Source: Lenzites betulinus (Eukaryota; Basidiomycota; Agaricomycetes; Polyporales; Polyporaceae). Taken from it: 64,000 nt of DNA. The notes beneath the pieces were generated by a model. That model ran no database searches. It had not been told where the DNA came from and saw only the letters and a list, made by a program, of their open reading frames with translations. This document shows positions 38,144 through 49,763 of this stretch, one piece after another. The stretch lies in contig JABYQU010000025.1 of the NCBI GenBank assembly GCA_022264855.1, positions 1-64,000 on the forward strand, given 5' to 3'. The translations under genes and the position numbers were made by a program. How positions within the stretch are numbered: position 1 is the stretch's first letter; every line of letters starts with the position of its first letter.

Positions 38144-39499
38144 TCATAGTATATAGTGAGTAGTACACCAGGTCGTCCCCGTATTCTCCGAGTCATCACC
38201 TTTCCCATTCAATGTAAGAATATCCTGCAAATTAGACAGCATGGACCCGATGTGGGCGGCGCATTCCTCAGCGTGACCGTTGTCTATCACTAAACACAGC
38301 CTCTCAAGGCTGGGAAACCTCCTGCGGAGGATCTCTCCCGATTCCGCCGCTGACTCGAAGTCGTGGGGCGATCCGAGCAGAAACTCACAGCACAGACAAT
38401 GGTTGGCCGGGCGTCCGATGCGGAACATTGCGTGGCCTCCACAGGAGTAGAAGAGGAGGACGCTCTTGCATTTGGAGGGAACGGCGGTGCGTTCCGCGAG
38501 CAAGCGTAGTATGCTGAGCGACGAACCCGGGGGCGGATGATCAAGCTCAAACGACATATGGATGACCACTTGAAGGGTTGTAAGCGCCGGGAAAATGCCA
38601 GGAAGGAAGTTTGTGAGCTTGTCTGCGCGAACGTTGTCAACAGGCCACATTGAATGTTTGCATGCTGAGTGAATGTACTCACGCGAGTAGTCCGCATACA
38701 CACGCATCTGCAGACATGTGACGTGTGTACCGAACAGGCATCCATCGTTGGCGTTCAAGAGCGGGTACAGGTCATCGGGGATCATGATGGACTGCGGGGG
38801 CGATTAACTATACGACCAACATGCATGGAGGGACAGGTGGACTTACAAGGGTGAGATCAATGTCAAGATGTCTCAGCTTGCCGCACGCTCTGAGGTGCTT
38901 GCGAGTCGACAGCAGGATCCGGACAGCGTCCTCAGCCAAGGGCGCACTGACGAGGTGGAAGTCCCAAATGTTCTCGAGTTAGAGTGATGATAGGTTCGGA
39001 CAGGCCCATATCATGTCGAACATCGCTCTTAACGAGCCAAAGCGGCAGGCAGACAGTTTAAGTCTGGTTATATGGGCAAGGAGAGGCGGCCGGGTGCGCA
39101 GGACCCTGGGGTGCAAGAGTTTCAAGTTCAATGACGTCGATTGCATGTAGCCAGCGATATAATGGATTTCCAGCGTGCGCAAACTGGGGATGCTTCTTGT
39201 CAGAAGCAGTTCATTCATCCTACAGATCATGTCGTCGTGTTCGAGATGAAGCTGAAGTGTGTGGACGAGTGATGCTAGGTGGACGGGGGCCTGGCGGATT
39301 TCTGCGATGAATGTGTCGATCGAGGCTGTGTCAAGAATGCGCGGCATCTCCCACAGACGACGCTGGGCCCGAGTACGCCATGCACGACATGTGAGCGTAC
39401 AATGCTTGAGGGCCTCGAGTTTGATCCACCAAATTTTGTCGTCTTCTATAGCGTCTATGATAAATTCGCATACCTCCATGGGGAGGGACACGACTCCAT
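38144..39499 (-). pseudogene. F-box-like protein, copy 2, inverted and broken
   Basis: Minus-strand paralogue of the gene at 36589, tail to tail with it (198 bp between stops). The exon structure is preserved: the first intron follows LDIDLTL and the next ends before DKLTNFLPGIFPALTTLQ. Two lesions are visible. A TAA at 38979-38981 replaces a basic codon after CPNLSSL. Near 39485 one base is missing relative to the family's MES/MEP start, so the ATG at 39499 is out of frame; an internal ATG at 39479 restores the frame but not the stop. Downstream sequence is otherwise well preserved, so decay looks recent. Confidence 0.8.
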
Positions 39500-40103
39500 G
39501 CGGGGAGCTTCCAAATATCGCAGATCTCTGCTAATCATGCAAGTTTGGTCAACAGGATTCAAGAGGCCAGTCTTGACATGAAACGGAACATACTGATTCG
39601 AGACAGCCTATACAGATGATCTTGATTTTGCTTGGGTCAACCTCTGATAATCCTACGACAACGGTGAGCGACGTGAATACCGACCTCGATCTGATCCAAT
39701 TCAGCACATACCAGCTAGTTCAACATTAATGCGTAGCGTTTCGTCGTGTTGGAATAGCCCGGATACCACACAGGGGTGCAGCGGATATCAGGGGGGATGA
39801 ACGATCAGGAGAGTGAAACGCAAAGCGGAAGTGCAAGAGGCCAGGTGATGATATAAAGCAGCGTGCCCATGCCTGTCCAAAGTGTGACAGATTCCCAGCA
39901 AGCAAAGCAGAGGAGCCGCTCAAGTCGGATGCAATGGTGTTCTATTCCTAGGCAGAAGTCTATCACATGTGAGCTGCTGGTATACACCTCCCGAACTGTC
40001 CAGCCAGGCAGAAACAGGAACATATTATAAGCAAAACATACGATACCGACACCTCTTATAGCTCCCACCCCCTCACAAAAATCATACAAAACCCAAGTTG
40101 CGC
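39500..40103. other. Intergenic, no gene recognised
   Basis: About 600 bp between the upstream side of the F-box pseudogene and the 3' end of the phosphodiesterase gene. Nothing recognisable. Confidence 0.5.
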
Positions 40104-42450
40104 TCAGAAATACTTGTCCCAAAAGCCTGCCGTGCCGTTCGTCGGCGCCGCAAAGTCCTCAATGCCGAGTAATTTCATCATGAGGTTGTAGATCTCCACG
40201 TTCTCGAACGTCTCCATCACGTACGTGTCGCCCGCGACCGAGTGCCAGCCCGCGCTCTCCGCTCGGCGCCCAAGGAGCGCGGCGAGGCGGCGCGCGGGCG
40301 TGCGAGCACGCTGCGCCTCGATCGCCTTGACGGCGGCGGGGAAGGGGCCATGCGCGACGAACATGGCGTGCATGGACGGGTACGCGTTGTCGTATCCGTG
40401 GTTCTGTGCAGGCGGGGGCGTAAAGTCAGCGTGCGATCAAATCTGCATGTGGTCTGGGTGGGAAGGACTGACCCCTTTGGACATGCCCGCGCCGTTCTCG
40501 ATGCGGTTCGTCAGGGCGTAGCCCATGCGGGGGACGGCATAGACGGGCGCGATGCGCTCGTTGTAGGCAAAGTGCCAGCGCTCGGGCATCGTGTCGTGGG
40601 TGTAGACATCGAACTTGCCGCCACTCATGGCTGCTGCTTCGAGGAGCACTTTGAGGTTCTGCGCCTCATCTTCTTTGGAGCGGAATCGCAGACCCATAGC
40701 AGGCCAGCCTGTGGGTTTGCCAAGTCGTCAAGACGCGTACACAATAGAAAACTGATATTATAGCATACCGTCCTCATGTTCTATGCACTTGAAGCCTTCG
40801 CCGAGGATATCGTCAACGAAGACAAGCTCCGGGTGGCTCATGTCCGTCATTCCGTGGTCACTGACGAAGACAATGTCGAAGATATCCGTGAGGTTGCGCG
40901 CCTCGATTGCATCGTGAAGTTCTTTGGCGAATATGTCAACCTGCTTCAAAACTCGCTGTTACCTGTACGTGAACACTCAACCCCTGTGAGATACCATCTG
41001 TTTCCTCACGTTGACGAGTGCGGAATTGGGCCCCGCAAGATGCCCTGCCTGGTCCAATGACGGCTCGTATGCTATATCACAGATGAGTTCAATGAACCAA
41101 ACCTATTAAATCCAACTGACCCATGATGAACTGGGGACGCTCCTCCAGAGGCAAGTCGATCCACGTCAGTATCTGGTCCAGCTTCACTCCCAAAGAGACC
41201 TTGTCCTAACGTGCAAATGTCCAAAAAATCAATTTCTACAGCACGAAAGCAGAAAGATCTGCACCAACCTTCCAGGGGATAAAATACGTAGGCGACGCAC
41301 CCCTCCTCGTCTCAGGAGGTCCAGGCCTGTGTCACAATGAGCCCGCAGATTCGGATGCAAGCGGACTGAAAAATCGGGCGCACCACATCAGGTTCGCGGT
41401 GACTATTCCAGCACGCTCAGCAGTCTCCCACATCTACCGCAAGATACCTCTTCAGCGATTTCCTCAAAGCGACAGACGAAACCACAACAATACTCACAGG
41501 CTCACCGTACCACCACGAGGCGTTCCACGAGGCGTCTGCCCTATTGTAGTGGAACTCGCGGCCGGTTGTTGGATCCCAAAAGTTCTATCATGCACCATTA
41601 ATGCTTCTTGAAATGAGAAGTTGTGTTCTCCTTAATACCTACATTTGCAACAATTCCATGAGACTCCGCGTAGAGCCCTGTCCTGATACGTCCGGGCATT
41701 GAGTACGGGCTCGGGGCCACAAACGTGGGTACTCACATCAAAGCCCAGTGGTTGCTTTCGCATTCGCTCTCAGCCTATGTCAAAGATAGACACCGTACGA
41801 CAGAACTCACGGGAATGTCAAGGTCTAAATGCAGCCGGTCATTCCCTGAGCATTCGAGGAATGGGGCGGACGTGACTTACCGGAAAGACAGGCTTCATAG
41901 ACTTCGCGCGCAGCCCGTCCTTGCTGATAGCCAGCAAGTGCGGCGTCAGGCCTCGATCCAGGTAATCCGCCCTACATCAAGAACACAGTCACTTCCACTT
42001 TACACAACTCTCATGGGATATGCGGACATACCGAAGCCCGTCAATAGATACGATGAGCGCGCTCTTCTTGAACTCATGTGTCCCATTGCTGAGCAGCCGC
42101 TGCTCCCCCACTCTCAACCCAATCCCGCTCTGCCCCTCTGCACCAGCACCTCCCCCGGTGCTGAACAGCCGCCGCAGCGGGATAGCAGCAGAGATTAGCA
42201 GCAGCGAGAACAGCAGCACAATCCACACGAGGCGCCGGTGGGACCGGGGCGGTCCTTCCTCCTCCCCCTCCTTCTCCCCCGCCGGGACGCCGTGCTCCTC
42301 CTCGTCGTACGGCCGATATGGCTTGTCTTCGTCAAAGCGCCGCTTTGAGGGCCCGATCAGCGCCTGGCGCTCCTCGCCCTCTTCCTCCGAGTCCGAGTCT
42401 GCGGCAGGGGCTGCGCGGAGAGCTCCCAGTTTCGAGTACTCTGCCTTCAT
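40104..42450 (-). CDS. Type II membrane nucleotide pyrophosphatase/phosphodiesterase (NPP family)
   Basis: Thirteen exons give 544 residues: 42450-42032, 41971-41881, 41824-41811, 41754-41737, 41682-41643, 41584-41498, 41433-41384, 41326-41269, 41205-41121, 41071-41010, 40943-40769, 40708-40473, 40403-40104. An acidic cytosolic N-terminus precedes one transmembrane segment (about 74-91), then an extracellular alkaline-phosphatase-fold domain. Metal and catalytic motifs are all seen: SIDG, the nucleophile Thr in TLTFPNH, SLDQAGHLAGP, FVSDHGM and NHGYDN. It should hydrolyse nucleotide phosphodiester or pyrophosphate bonds outside the cytosol. Exons 3 and 4 are only 14 and 18 nt, and the nucleophile Thr lies on the 14-nt exon. 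A likely leader intron ends in ACTCAG near 42510; ATG 42450 is the first start after it. Confidence 0.95.
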
Positions 42451-43288
42451 GTTCGTACCAGTGGCAGTGTCTCCGTCTCCGAGTTTCCAGTGACCCAAGA
42501 TGTCTGAGTTAAAACCAAACCGTAGACTGGGTATCCCAAGATCTAAGTACGGAGAGTGCTGTCGAGGATGCCAGCAGCCTGCTTGAGAGAAGAGAGTGAG
42601 GAGGACTATGATAGCACTCTCGCTTGCCTTTCTACTTCCGGTCAACTTAAATGAGGTTACGTAAGTTAATTGAGGCGACTACAAGCGCGCGTGCATACTT
42701 ACTTTGGGCTGCAAGGCCAGCTCGAAAGGCCAGCGCATACGCACGCAAGAGAGATCCGATATGACAGGTGCTTGTTGACTATGTTGTACACGACCATCCC
42801 AAGATAAACGCAAAGAGAAAAGGGGAACCGGACAGGAAAAGCTGGAGACGCGGGTAAATGGCCAGTGGGCCGGGCAGTGGGAGCGCGGAGGCTCCCGGGT
42901 AAAGTGTAGACTCTTAGAGTATGCGTAGCAGGCCTGTCCACAGGCGGCACGATCGGGTCAACGGAACGGACTATGTAGGGGTACGCTGTGCGTCGAAGGA
43001 AGGAGGGGGACGGACAGCGCGACGCCGGAGACTGGCCGCGCGCGATAGGTTAGGGAAGGCGGTGCTGGGGTGCAGCGCGTATGATACAGAGTCAGGAGCG
43101 TGCTGAGAGGCCGGGCAGAGCGACAGTTGAGCTACAACAGCTGGCGAAGGGGAGGTAAGGTAAGGTAGGCGGACAGTAACACAACTTCTCGAAGTCCGAG
43201 CCTCTTCTTCACGGAAGTGACGGATGGTGGCGGAACCACACCGGGGGCGGGGAGGGAAAGACCGACGGGGGCGGAGATGAGGGGGAGC
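42451..43288. other. Leader/promoter of the NPP gene and 3' flank of the aspartic protease
   Basis: About 840 bp. The part nearest 42451 probably contains a leader exon and intron of the NPP gene. No other coding segment was recognised. Confidence 0.5.
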
Positions 43289-45313
43289 CTACACGCGCGT
43301 GCGGCTCGACGCGAACGAGGGGCGGTAGTCGTAGTCGTACCCGCCCTTGCTCGAGCGCATCTCCATGTTCTGCGGCGTCATGCCATCTTCGAGACGGCCG
43401 AACGAGATCGCCTCCGCCCCAGGCGAGCGGCCCGCCGCGCTCGTGTCCGGGAGGCGCACGCGCGCAGCCTTGGCTTCCCGGTTTCGGCGGCGGCGCACGC
43501 AGCAGCGCCAGGTGATGAGGCCAATCACGATGATGACGAAGGCTAGGCAGCCGACGAATATGTATGGCCAGCGGCTGAGGATGTATTCCTCGTACCTGAA
43601 GGTGTGGATGTTTTCAGCATGGACATAAGTACAGTATGCTACTGGTTGCGACGTACTGCTTCTTCTTTTCGGCTTCTGAGATGGGGGAGTGCTGCATCTG
43701 ATCAGCAGGCAGAAGAGCATGTGCGGAGTCACCCGTGGTATCCACCCCGTTCAGACGGACTTGTACGAAGTCCGCATGCGCCCCGGTGACATTGGTAACA
43801 GGCAGGAGCTGGATGAAGGGGTCACCACGGTCGTTAGCGGTGTCATCCATGAAGTTGCCATAGTCGAGGAGCGTGTAAGTGTTGCGCACTAGCAGTAATG
43901 GCTGTCAGTCAGTGACCTAGTGACAACGGAGGCGGAAACTTACGGAAGGCCATTCCAAGAATAATATCGTACTCTCCCAGCAAGCTGAAGGCCGACGTGA
44001 TAGGCTGGAAAGTTCCTACGCACACAGGGTTCCCTAGCGAGTTCACCATAGCAAAATCGTCGCTAGAGACATCAAGCGGGTGGATTGGGTACTCGATACC
44101 TCCGAACTTGAAAGTGAGGGGAATGAGCTGGTCGCAGGGCACGGTCCAGACCTCAGAATCGGTGTTGTACTCTGCACCCTGAACGCGACCGTAGATCGCG
44201 TCCGCCATGGCGCGGGGAACCTGGGGCAGTGTAAAGCCGGAGTCGAATACGACAACGAGCTGACCATCTGGCGCTTTCGGAACGATGGAGTCGACCTCGA
44301 TGGGCAGTCCGTCAGGGCCGAGGATGCCGTTGACGTCCGTATACACCTGCCAATGCTGGTCTTCGTCAGTGAGCTTGTGCACTTTGGTCACAGAAAGCTT
44401 CGGCATATTGGTGATGTTGCTGTACTGCGGGAGCACCTCCGAGATGGTCAGCTGGCCGGTAGCGGGGCTGTCGGGGTCGCCCTCGCGGCTGAGGAGAACG
44501 GTGAGGTAGTTGGCGGCGGTAGCGTTCTGGGAGAAAATGCGGTCCAGCACACTGTCGCCAGTCGCATCGTCGAGCTTGTCGCGGATGACAGAGCCAGTGT
44601 TCGGGCCGAGGCCAATGAGTCCCTCATACCCTTGCGACGAGATGTTCACTGAGAAGGAGCTGGTGTCTTCGACCAGCACTGTAAAGAAACATGAGCATGC
44701 GAACGACGAATGAGACGCTGTGGCAAAGTGCCTCCAATCTCGGTGTTTATCCACCATTTCCAATTGCGGAATATAGCGGGAGGCGTTGAACTACGTTCTG
44801 CCCAGAAGGAGCCCTGCAAGTGTATCAGGGATAGTCACTCACGAAAAGCTTGGTCCTTGACGGTATAGCCAGCCAAACTTAGATCGGCGGTATATACATC
44901 GCCTGCGAAACATAATTAGCGATGCCATAAGGACAGAGGATGGACGCTCACCTGCAGCATTCCCGACAGCGTAACTCAGAGAGACGCTCTTTCCGACATC
45001 TTTTGCGTTTGGTACACTTCCGGTGATCCAGAGGTCGGAACTGCAGCATGGTAGGATTAAAGACCGCACTAACTGCCCGGAGGAGCAAGTGTTACCTTCC
45101 GGTGTCGAGCAGGACAGGGATTTGGCGTCCACCGAGGGTGACGTTCGCGATGTACTCTGAGTTGCGGGTGTTCGCGATAGGAACGGTGTTCTGGCCGTCC
45201 GCGCGCGCAGCAAGAACCTGTGCGGCACGTTGGCGGACGCTCACGTCGAAGCGGAGGGCGCAAGCATGTTGCGAGAGGAGGAGAAGGGAAAGGACAGTAG
45301 AGAACGAGCGCAT
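43289..45313 (-). CDS. Membrane-anchored aspartic protease (peptidase family A1), copy 1
   Basis: Six exons (45313-45096, 45040-44952, 44902-44843, 44678-43944, 43888-43657, 43595-43289) give 546 residues. A signal peptide (MRSFSTVLSLLLLSQHACA) leads to the first active-site motif DTGSSDLW (D70). The second catalytic motif is FDSGFTLPQ (D about 268), with Phe where most pepsins have Thr or Ser. Near the C-terminus is one membrane span (YIFVGCLAFVIIVIGLITW, about 456-476) followed by basic residues, so it should be a surface or secretory-pathway protease with a cytosolic tail. Its close paralogue at 45834 is divergent. Exons 2 and 3 (89 and 60 nt) match the paralogue exactly in length. Intron 3 is 164 nt, about three times the local norm. 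Confidence 0.92.
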
Positions 45314-45833
45314 TCGGACGAGTGGGCTGTAACGAATGGAATGCCCGGGATACGGGCGGTGTCGGGGTCGGGGGAGGAGGCGGGGACGAGGGCGAGGAGG
45401 TGGAGGGAGACAACGATGGGTGTTCTGTGGCCGTCGCCTAGCAGTGCCCTCAGCGCCTCGGCCGCCCCGCGTCGGGCCTCGCGCCCCCGCACGTCTCACG
45501 CGGCCTCCCTCGTCCTCTCTCTGCTCTACACACCGCGCGATGCGCAGGCCTCTACACTCGCTCGGGCGCAGGTCTTTGCCCTCTGCTGCCTGCCGCGCAC
45601 ACAGAAAATCCAGGTGCGAGCGCCGTGGACACACGGTACCCGGGCCACCCAGGTGACACCAACAACAGCCCGAGCGGCTTTGTGTCGCAGCCCTGTGCAG
45701 CGCGCGGCCTCTGCCCACTGCCACACCGTCCTCGTCCCGCTGGCATCGGCCGTTGTGCCGCCCTGCCCGTCCATATTGCCCTCTAGTGCCCGGGTCGCCT
45801 CCTGCTTCTCGAACTCTGCCATTGACCCCGAAC
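45314..45833. promoter_or_regulatory. Shared divergent promoter of two aspartic protease genes
   Basis: 520 bp lie between the two start codons, so both genes must use this region. It is GC-rich with no obvious TATA box. Coordinate regulation is an inference from geometry alone. Confidence 0.5.
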
Positions 45834-47859
45834 ATGAGGGCCGCCCCGCTCACATTCTCGCTCGTCCTGCTCTGCTCGAACGAGCTCGCCACCGCGTTCC
45901 GCCTACACCTCCGCGGCGTGTCAAGTCCACAGCCCGCTCGTGCTAATCTGGGCACGCGAGCCACCGTTGCCGGAAACGCGTCTGTCAGCAATGTGGGGGA
46001 CGTCAAGTACTTGACGGACATCACCCTCGGGGGCCAGGCGTTCTCCATCCAAATAGACACCGGCAGGTCAGCATGGGCCTGGGCTCCTTGGGGTCTCGCT
46101 CTACTGACGCCGCCTCCTGCTTTCCCCCAGCTCCGACCTATGGGTCGCCGGCGCTGTTCCACAAACAACGGGGACTGGCAAGTCTGCGAGTGTCCAGTAT
46201 GTTAGCGCTGGCGTTCAAGGTGTGTAATTCCGTGCTGCGGTCATACCGTCGTCTAACATGGACCCACACCGCCGCAGGCCCTGTCAATACTGCAGCGCTG
46301 GAGTTTGCTGGATACACTGTTCCTGATCAAGCATTTAGTCAGTACATCGACTTCGTGCCTATGTGTATCGCTAAGCTATTCTGCAGTCAACGTCCCTTCC
46401 TCGTCATCAAATCCGCCGGGCACTGGCATTATTGGTCTTGGGCCCAGCACTGGGTCGGCGGTGCTGGACGTACTAGGCGGGCCGGAGGGCGACCCGATTC
46501 TCGACAGGATATTCAAGCAGAACACAACTACACCTAACTACATCACTATGCTGCTTGGACGTGTACGAGACCCCACAGACCCATCAACCGGCGAATTGAC
46601 CGTGGGGGAGCTGCTGCCTGGGTATGAGAATATCACTTCGCAACCGCAGCTCCCGGTCTCTGTCCTTGAAAGTAGCGACTCTCCGAACCAGCATTGGCAG
46701 ATCCTGCTGGACGCGGACGGAGTTATTGGTCCTGCGGGGAATGATATCATTGGCGACTACGGCGTCACAACCAATGTGAGGTCCACATCTAACCGCAAGC
46801 AGCTCACTGTGAGTACGCCATACTGTGCACGCCATGCCATCAGCCTTACGTTGAGTAGGTCGTGATTGACAGTGGATTCTCTCTACCACAAGTACCTCCG
46901 TACGTGCCGCCATCTACGCGACGGACCTCGACCCTCAAGGGAATCATTTTCACAGTATAGTCGCAGAAGCAATATATAAACAGGTACCAGGTGCAAAGCT
47001 AGCAAACATCGCGGCCCTCGATGGACAGATTTGGCAGATTCCTTGCAACAAGGAAGTCAATGTCACCCTCAAGTTCGGCGGCGTCAGCTTTCCCATACAC
47101 CCCCTAGACGCAAACGCCGACTTCAACCTGACAGACACGCGGGGCAACCCGATTTGCGTCGGCGCTGTACGTCCATATCTCTGTAAGCCCGTGCCCTCTC
47201 GCTCACTGACTGTCCCCCATGTCAGTTCCAGCCTATGGCAGGCCCCAGCGACACCTTCGACATGATCTTCGGCATGGCCTTCCGTAAGCCCTCTATCCGC
47301 CTCCATCCCTCTCCCACACAGCACTCACCCGCGCGCCCACCCCTTAGTCCGGAACGCCTACACCTACATCAACTTCGGCGACTTCGTCGACGGCTCGCCC
47401 GCGAGCACCGCGGACCCGTACGTGCAGCTCCTGCCCACAACAACCGACGCCGCCGAGGCGCACTCCGACTTCCTCCTCGTGCGCGGCGCGAGCCCATGGA
47501 CGCCCTCCGGCGCCGTCGCCGCCGACGCGCCCGCCGCGCGCGCGCGCGCGAGCCGCCCGCTCGTCATCGGGCTCGCGACCGCCGGCGGCGTGCTGCTGCT
47601 GCTCGCGCTCGGGGCGGGCGGCTGGTACGCGTACCGCATGCGCCGCCGGCGCACCGCGTTCTTCCGCCCGGGGCAGATGTACCAGAAGATACACGAGCCG
47701 GCGCCGCCGGAGGCGCATGATCTGCATCTGGTGGACGGGGAGGTGCCGCCGTCGTACCCCACGGTGGGGCAGGGGGCGTATGCGCCCCCGGCGGGGTATG
47801 GGCAGCAGCACGAGGGGGCGCCGCCGGGGTACTCGAATCCGTGGGACGCGCGGCACTGA
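45834..47859 (+). CDS. Membrane-anchored aspartic protease (peptidase family A1), copy 2
   Basis: Eight exons (45834-46066, 46131-46219, 46278-46337, 46387-46808, 46859-46899, 46956-47166, 47226-47283, 47348-47859) give 541 residues. A signal peptide (MRAAPLTFSLVLLCSNELATA) is followed by DTGSSDLW (D75) and the second motif IDSGFSLPQVPP (D272), again with Phe in place of Thr/Ser. A C-terminal membrane span (about 443-466) follows an Ala-rich juxtamembrane stretch, then MRRRR and a Pro/Gly/Tyr-rich cytosolic tail. It aligns with copy 1 throughout but has two more introns, including one just after the second catalytic motif. A cell-surface protease is the likely role; the substrate is unknown. 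Confidence 0.92.
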
Positions 47860-49189
47860 GGGTTGTGAGGGGCCCCCGCGCGGGAGTGAGTGCGGTGAGG
47901 TTGTTGTAGCGCGTGCTGGTGGATTTGCACGTGGATGGATGTACTACCGGTGTTGTTGCATCGCTCACGGACGTCTCCTGTAGCTAGGTGCCGTTCGCCT
48001 CGTAGAATACCCGCATGCCCGTCGCGATCTAGGGATGACTTTATGATATAGTACGCTATAATTTATTCTGTTTGCTGCTATACCTGTTCTCTGTCCTGTT
48101 TCTATCATAGAGCATTACCCATGGATGCGTGTTCCGAATAGCTGCCGACCTCGACAGCTCGTGTGACGCCTCGAAGTCATCTCTACAGTTTATGAACTTC
48201 GAGGCGTCACTGATCATACAAAGCAGCGGCTCCAGTAACCCCGGGGGCTTCGTCATTTTGCACCGCTGGATTCTGCTTGTGTGGTCCCAGTCGGTTTCGA
48301 GTCCCGCCACAGTCGGTCCTTAAACTTGAAGCACACCGTCAGAGGTAAGTAATCGTATTAAAGGGCTGTAGCACGTCGTGAAACGCGCGGAATCCATCGA
48401 AGCCACCGTTGACTTACCGTTGAGTAGCCCACTCATACGAACTTCGACGCATGTCCCGCTGTGGTCTCGTCAGTAAATAAGCAGGAGAGAATATCGATAT
48501 GTCCTTCTTATCAGTGGCTATGGCGAATTCTTCGCCATCACTGCCACCCCGCCGTCTCCCCAAGTTCCAGCTTACACTCCCTACCTTAGTAGTACTTACC
48601 AAGGCCCTCCTTCTCCAGCCTCGGAGCTCCTCCGACACCTCGGACATACCGCCCCTACCACCATCTGACATATTCTACTCCCGCGTCCCTCCCCCTCCCC
48701 CCGACATCGGATCCTCGGATCCTCACCGCACAGCGCATGCGCACGCGACCCACACCCCGATCGCCCCGCTCGCCTCGCCCCCTGGCCGAACTCTCTCTGG
48801 ACTTCAAGCTTCAGACACAGTGCGCCGCCAGGGCGCTGAACAACTTGGCCCCGCGCCGTGCGGGCGCCGGCCCCCGCCCCCCATCTGCCCGCCCGCTAAT
48901 TCGATCACCACCAAGTTCAGAATCAAAGCTCAGACCAGCTGGGATCAGGGCGAGAACGCTCAGCCGTGGCCCGAGCGCACTGCCGGGCCCGGGGGCCACG
49001 CGACGCACGCAGCCAGGGTCCCTAGCGTTGCAACGTTGAGTATTGGGGCGATCGAGATTCATTTGGGCATCGGGGTAGATCAAGGTCCGGGGGGCAGCAT
49101 AATGAATAACACGTTATGCGCGTCGAGCTCTGCTTTGTGCGCACCGGCTCGGGCGTCGGGCCCGCCGTGCGCATCCTTCACGCTCCCGC
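47860..49189. other. Intergenic, no gene recognised
   Basis: About 1.3 kb. An open frame beginning at 48499 has repetitive Pro/Ser-rich composition and runs into the dispersed repeat at 49190, so I do not accept it as a gene. Confidence 0.45.
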
Positions 49190-49326
49190 CCCCGAAAAAG
49201 TCGTGTCCGGGCCCGAGAGCGCGGCGTCGCCTCCGAGCGGCGTGCGCCGCTGCCACATACCATGTGAATGAATTACTGACGATCGGCTCCGCGAGCCACG
49301 CGCGGCAGGTGCAGCCTGTCGCCACT
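49190..49326 (-). repeat. Dispersed repeat segment B (copy at 49 kb)
   Basis: In reverse complement this matches 55984-56150, including CGATCGTCAGTAATTCATTC and the CGGGCCCGGACACGACTTTT-TCGGGGGCGG block. It lies directly next to segment A. Boundaries are approximate. Confidence 0.75.
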
Positions 49327-49331
49327 CAAAA

Positions 49332-49512
49332 AAATCAGGATCAGGATCAGCAGTAGCAGTAATATACATCGCGTGCGGCGCCAGCGTACAACAGCCAGAC
49401 CAGGAGACGCCAAAAGCCCAAGGAGAGACCCAGAATATGCGGATGGTGGAGGCGGGCGGGAGCGCGGACAGCAGGGGGCGCGGGTGTATCGTATGTGTGT
49501 GTGTGTGTGGTA
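49332..49512 (-). repeat. Dispersed repeat segment A (copy at 49 kb), with a TG tract
   Basis: In reverse complement this is nearly identical to 58792-58976, starting at the CA/TG dinucleotide tract (49494-49509) and ending at a run of T after the GATCCTGATCC steps. One strand has an open frame (FWVSPWAFGVSWSGCC) in both copies, but this may only reflect DNA identity. Confidence 0.8.
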
Positions 49513-49763
49513 CGGTAATCGGGATGGGGTGGGTGGGGGGACGCGTGTGAGTGTGTATGCAGGGGGAGGGATGTGGGGAGGGAGTTAGTAGTGTGCGTGA
49601 GGTAGGGGTGGTAGGTCGTGGTATCGGTTCCCAGCGCAGAGCCGGGGGCACCGCGGGAGGGGGAGGTAGCGAGTGCAGCGGGTGGGTACGCAATGAGCGG
49701 GTGGAAAGGCGCGGGAGAGGGGCGTGCGAGGGGGAGTCATGTCAAATCGTGAGTAGGACGTCG

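Noticed and set aside
45092..46168. 358-codon minus-strand frame
   Set aside because: Only its last 74 codons (from ATG 45313) are the first exon of aspartic protease copy 1; the rest is antisense to copy 2 and the shared promoter.
48285..48310. Second tRNA-like T-arm (GTTTCGAGTCCCG)
   Set aside because: Only three of five stem pairs form and no cloverleaf fits upstream.
48499..49356. 285-codon plus-strand frame starting with ATG
   Set aside because: Low-complexity Pro/Ser composition and a 3' part inside a dispersed repeat; no domain.
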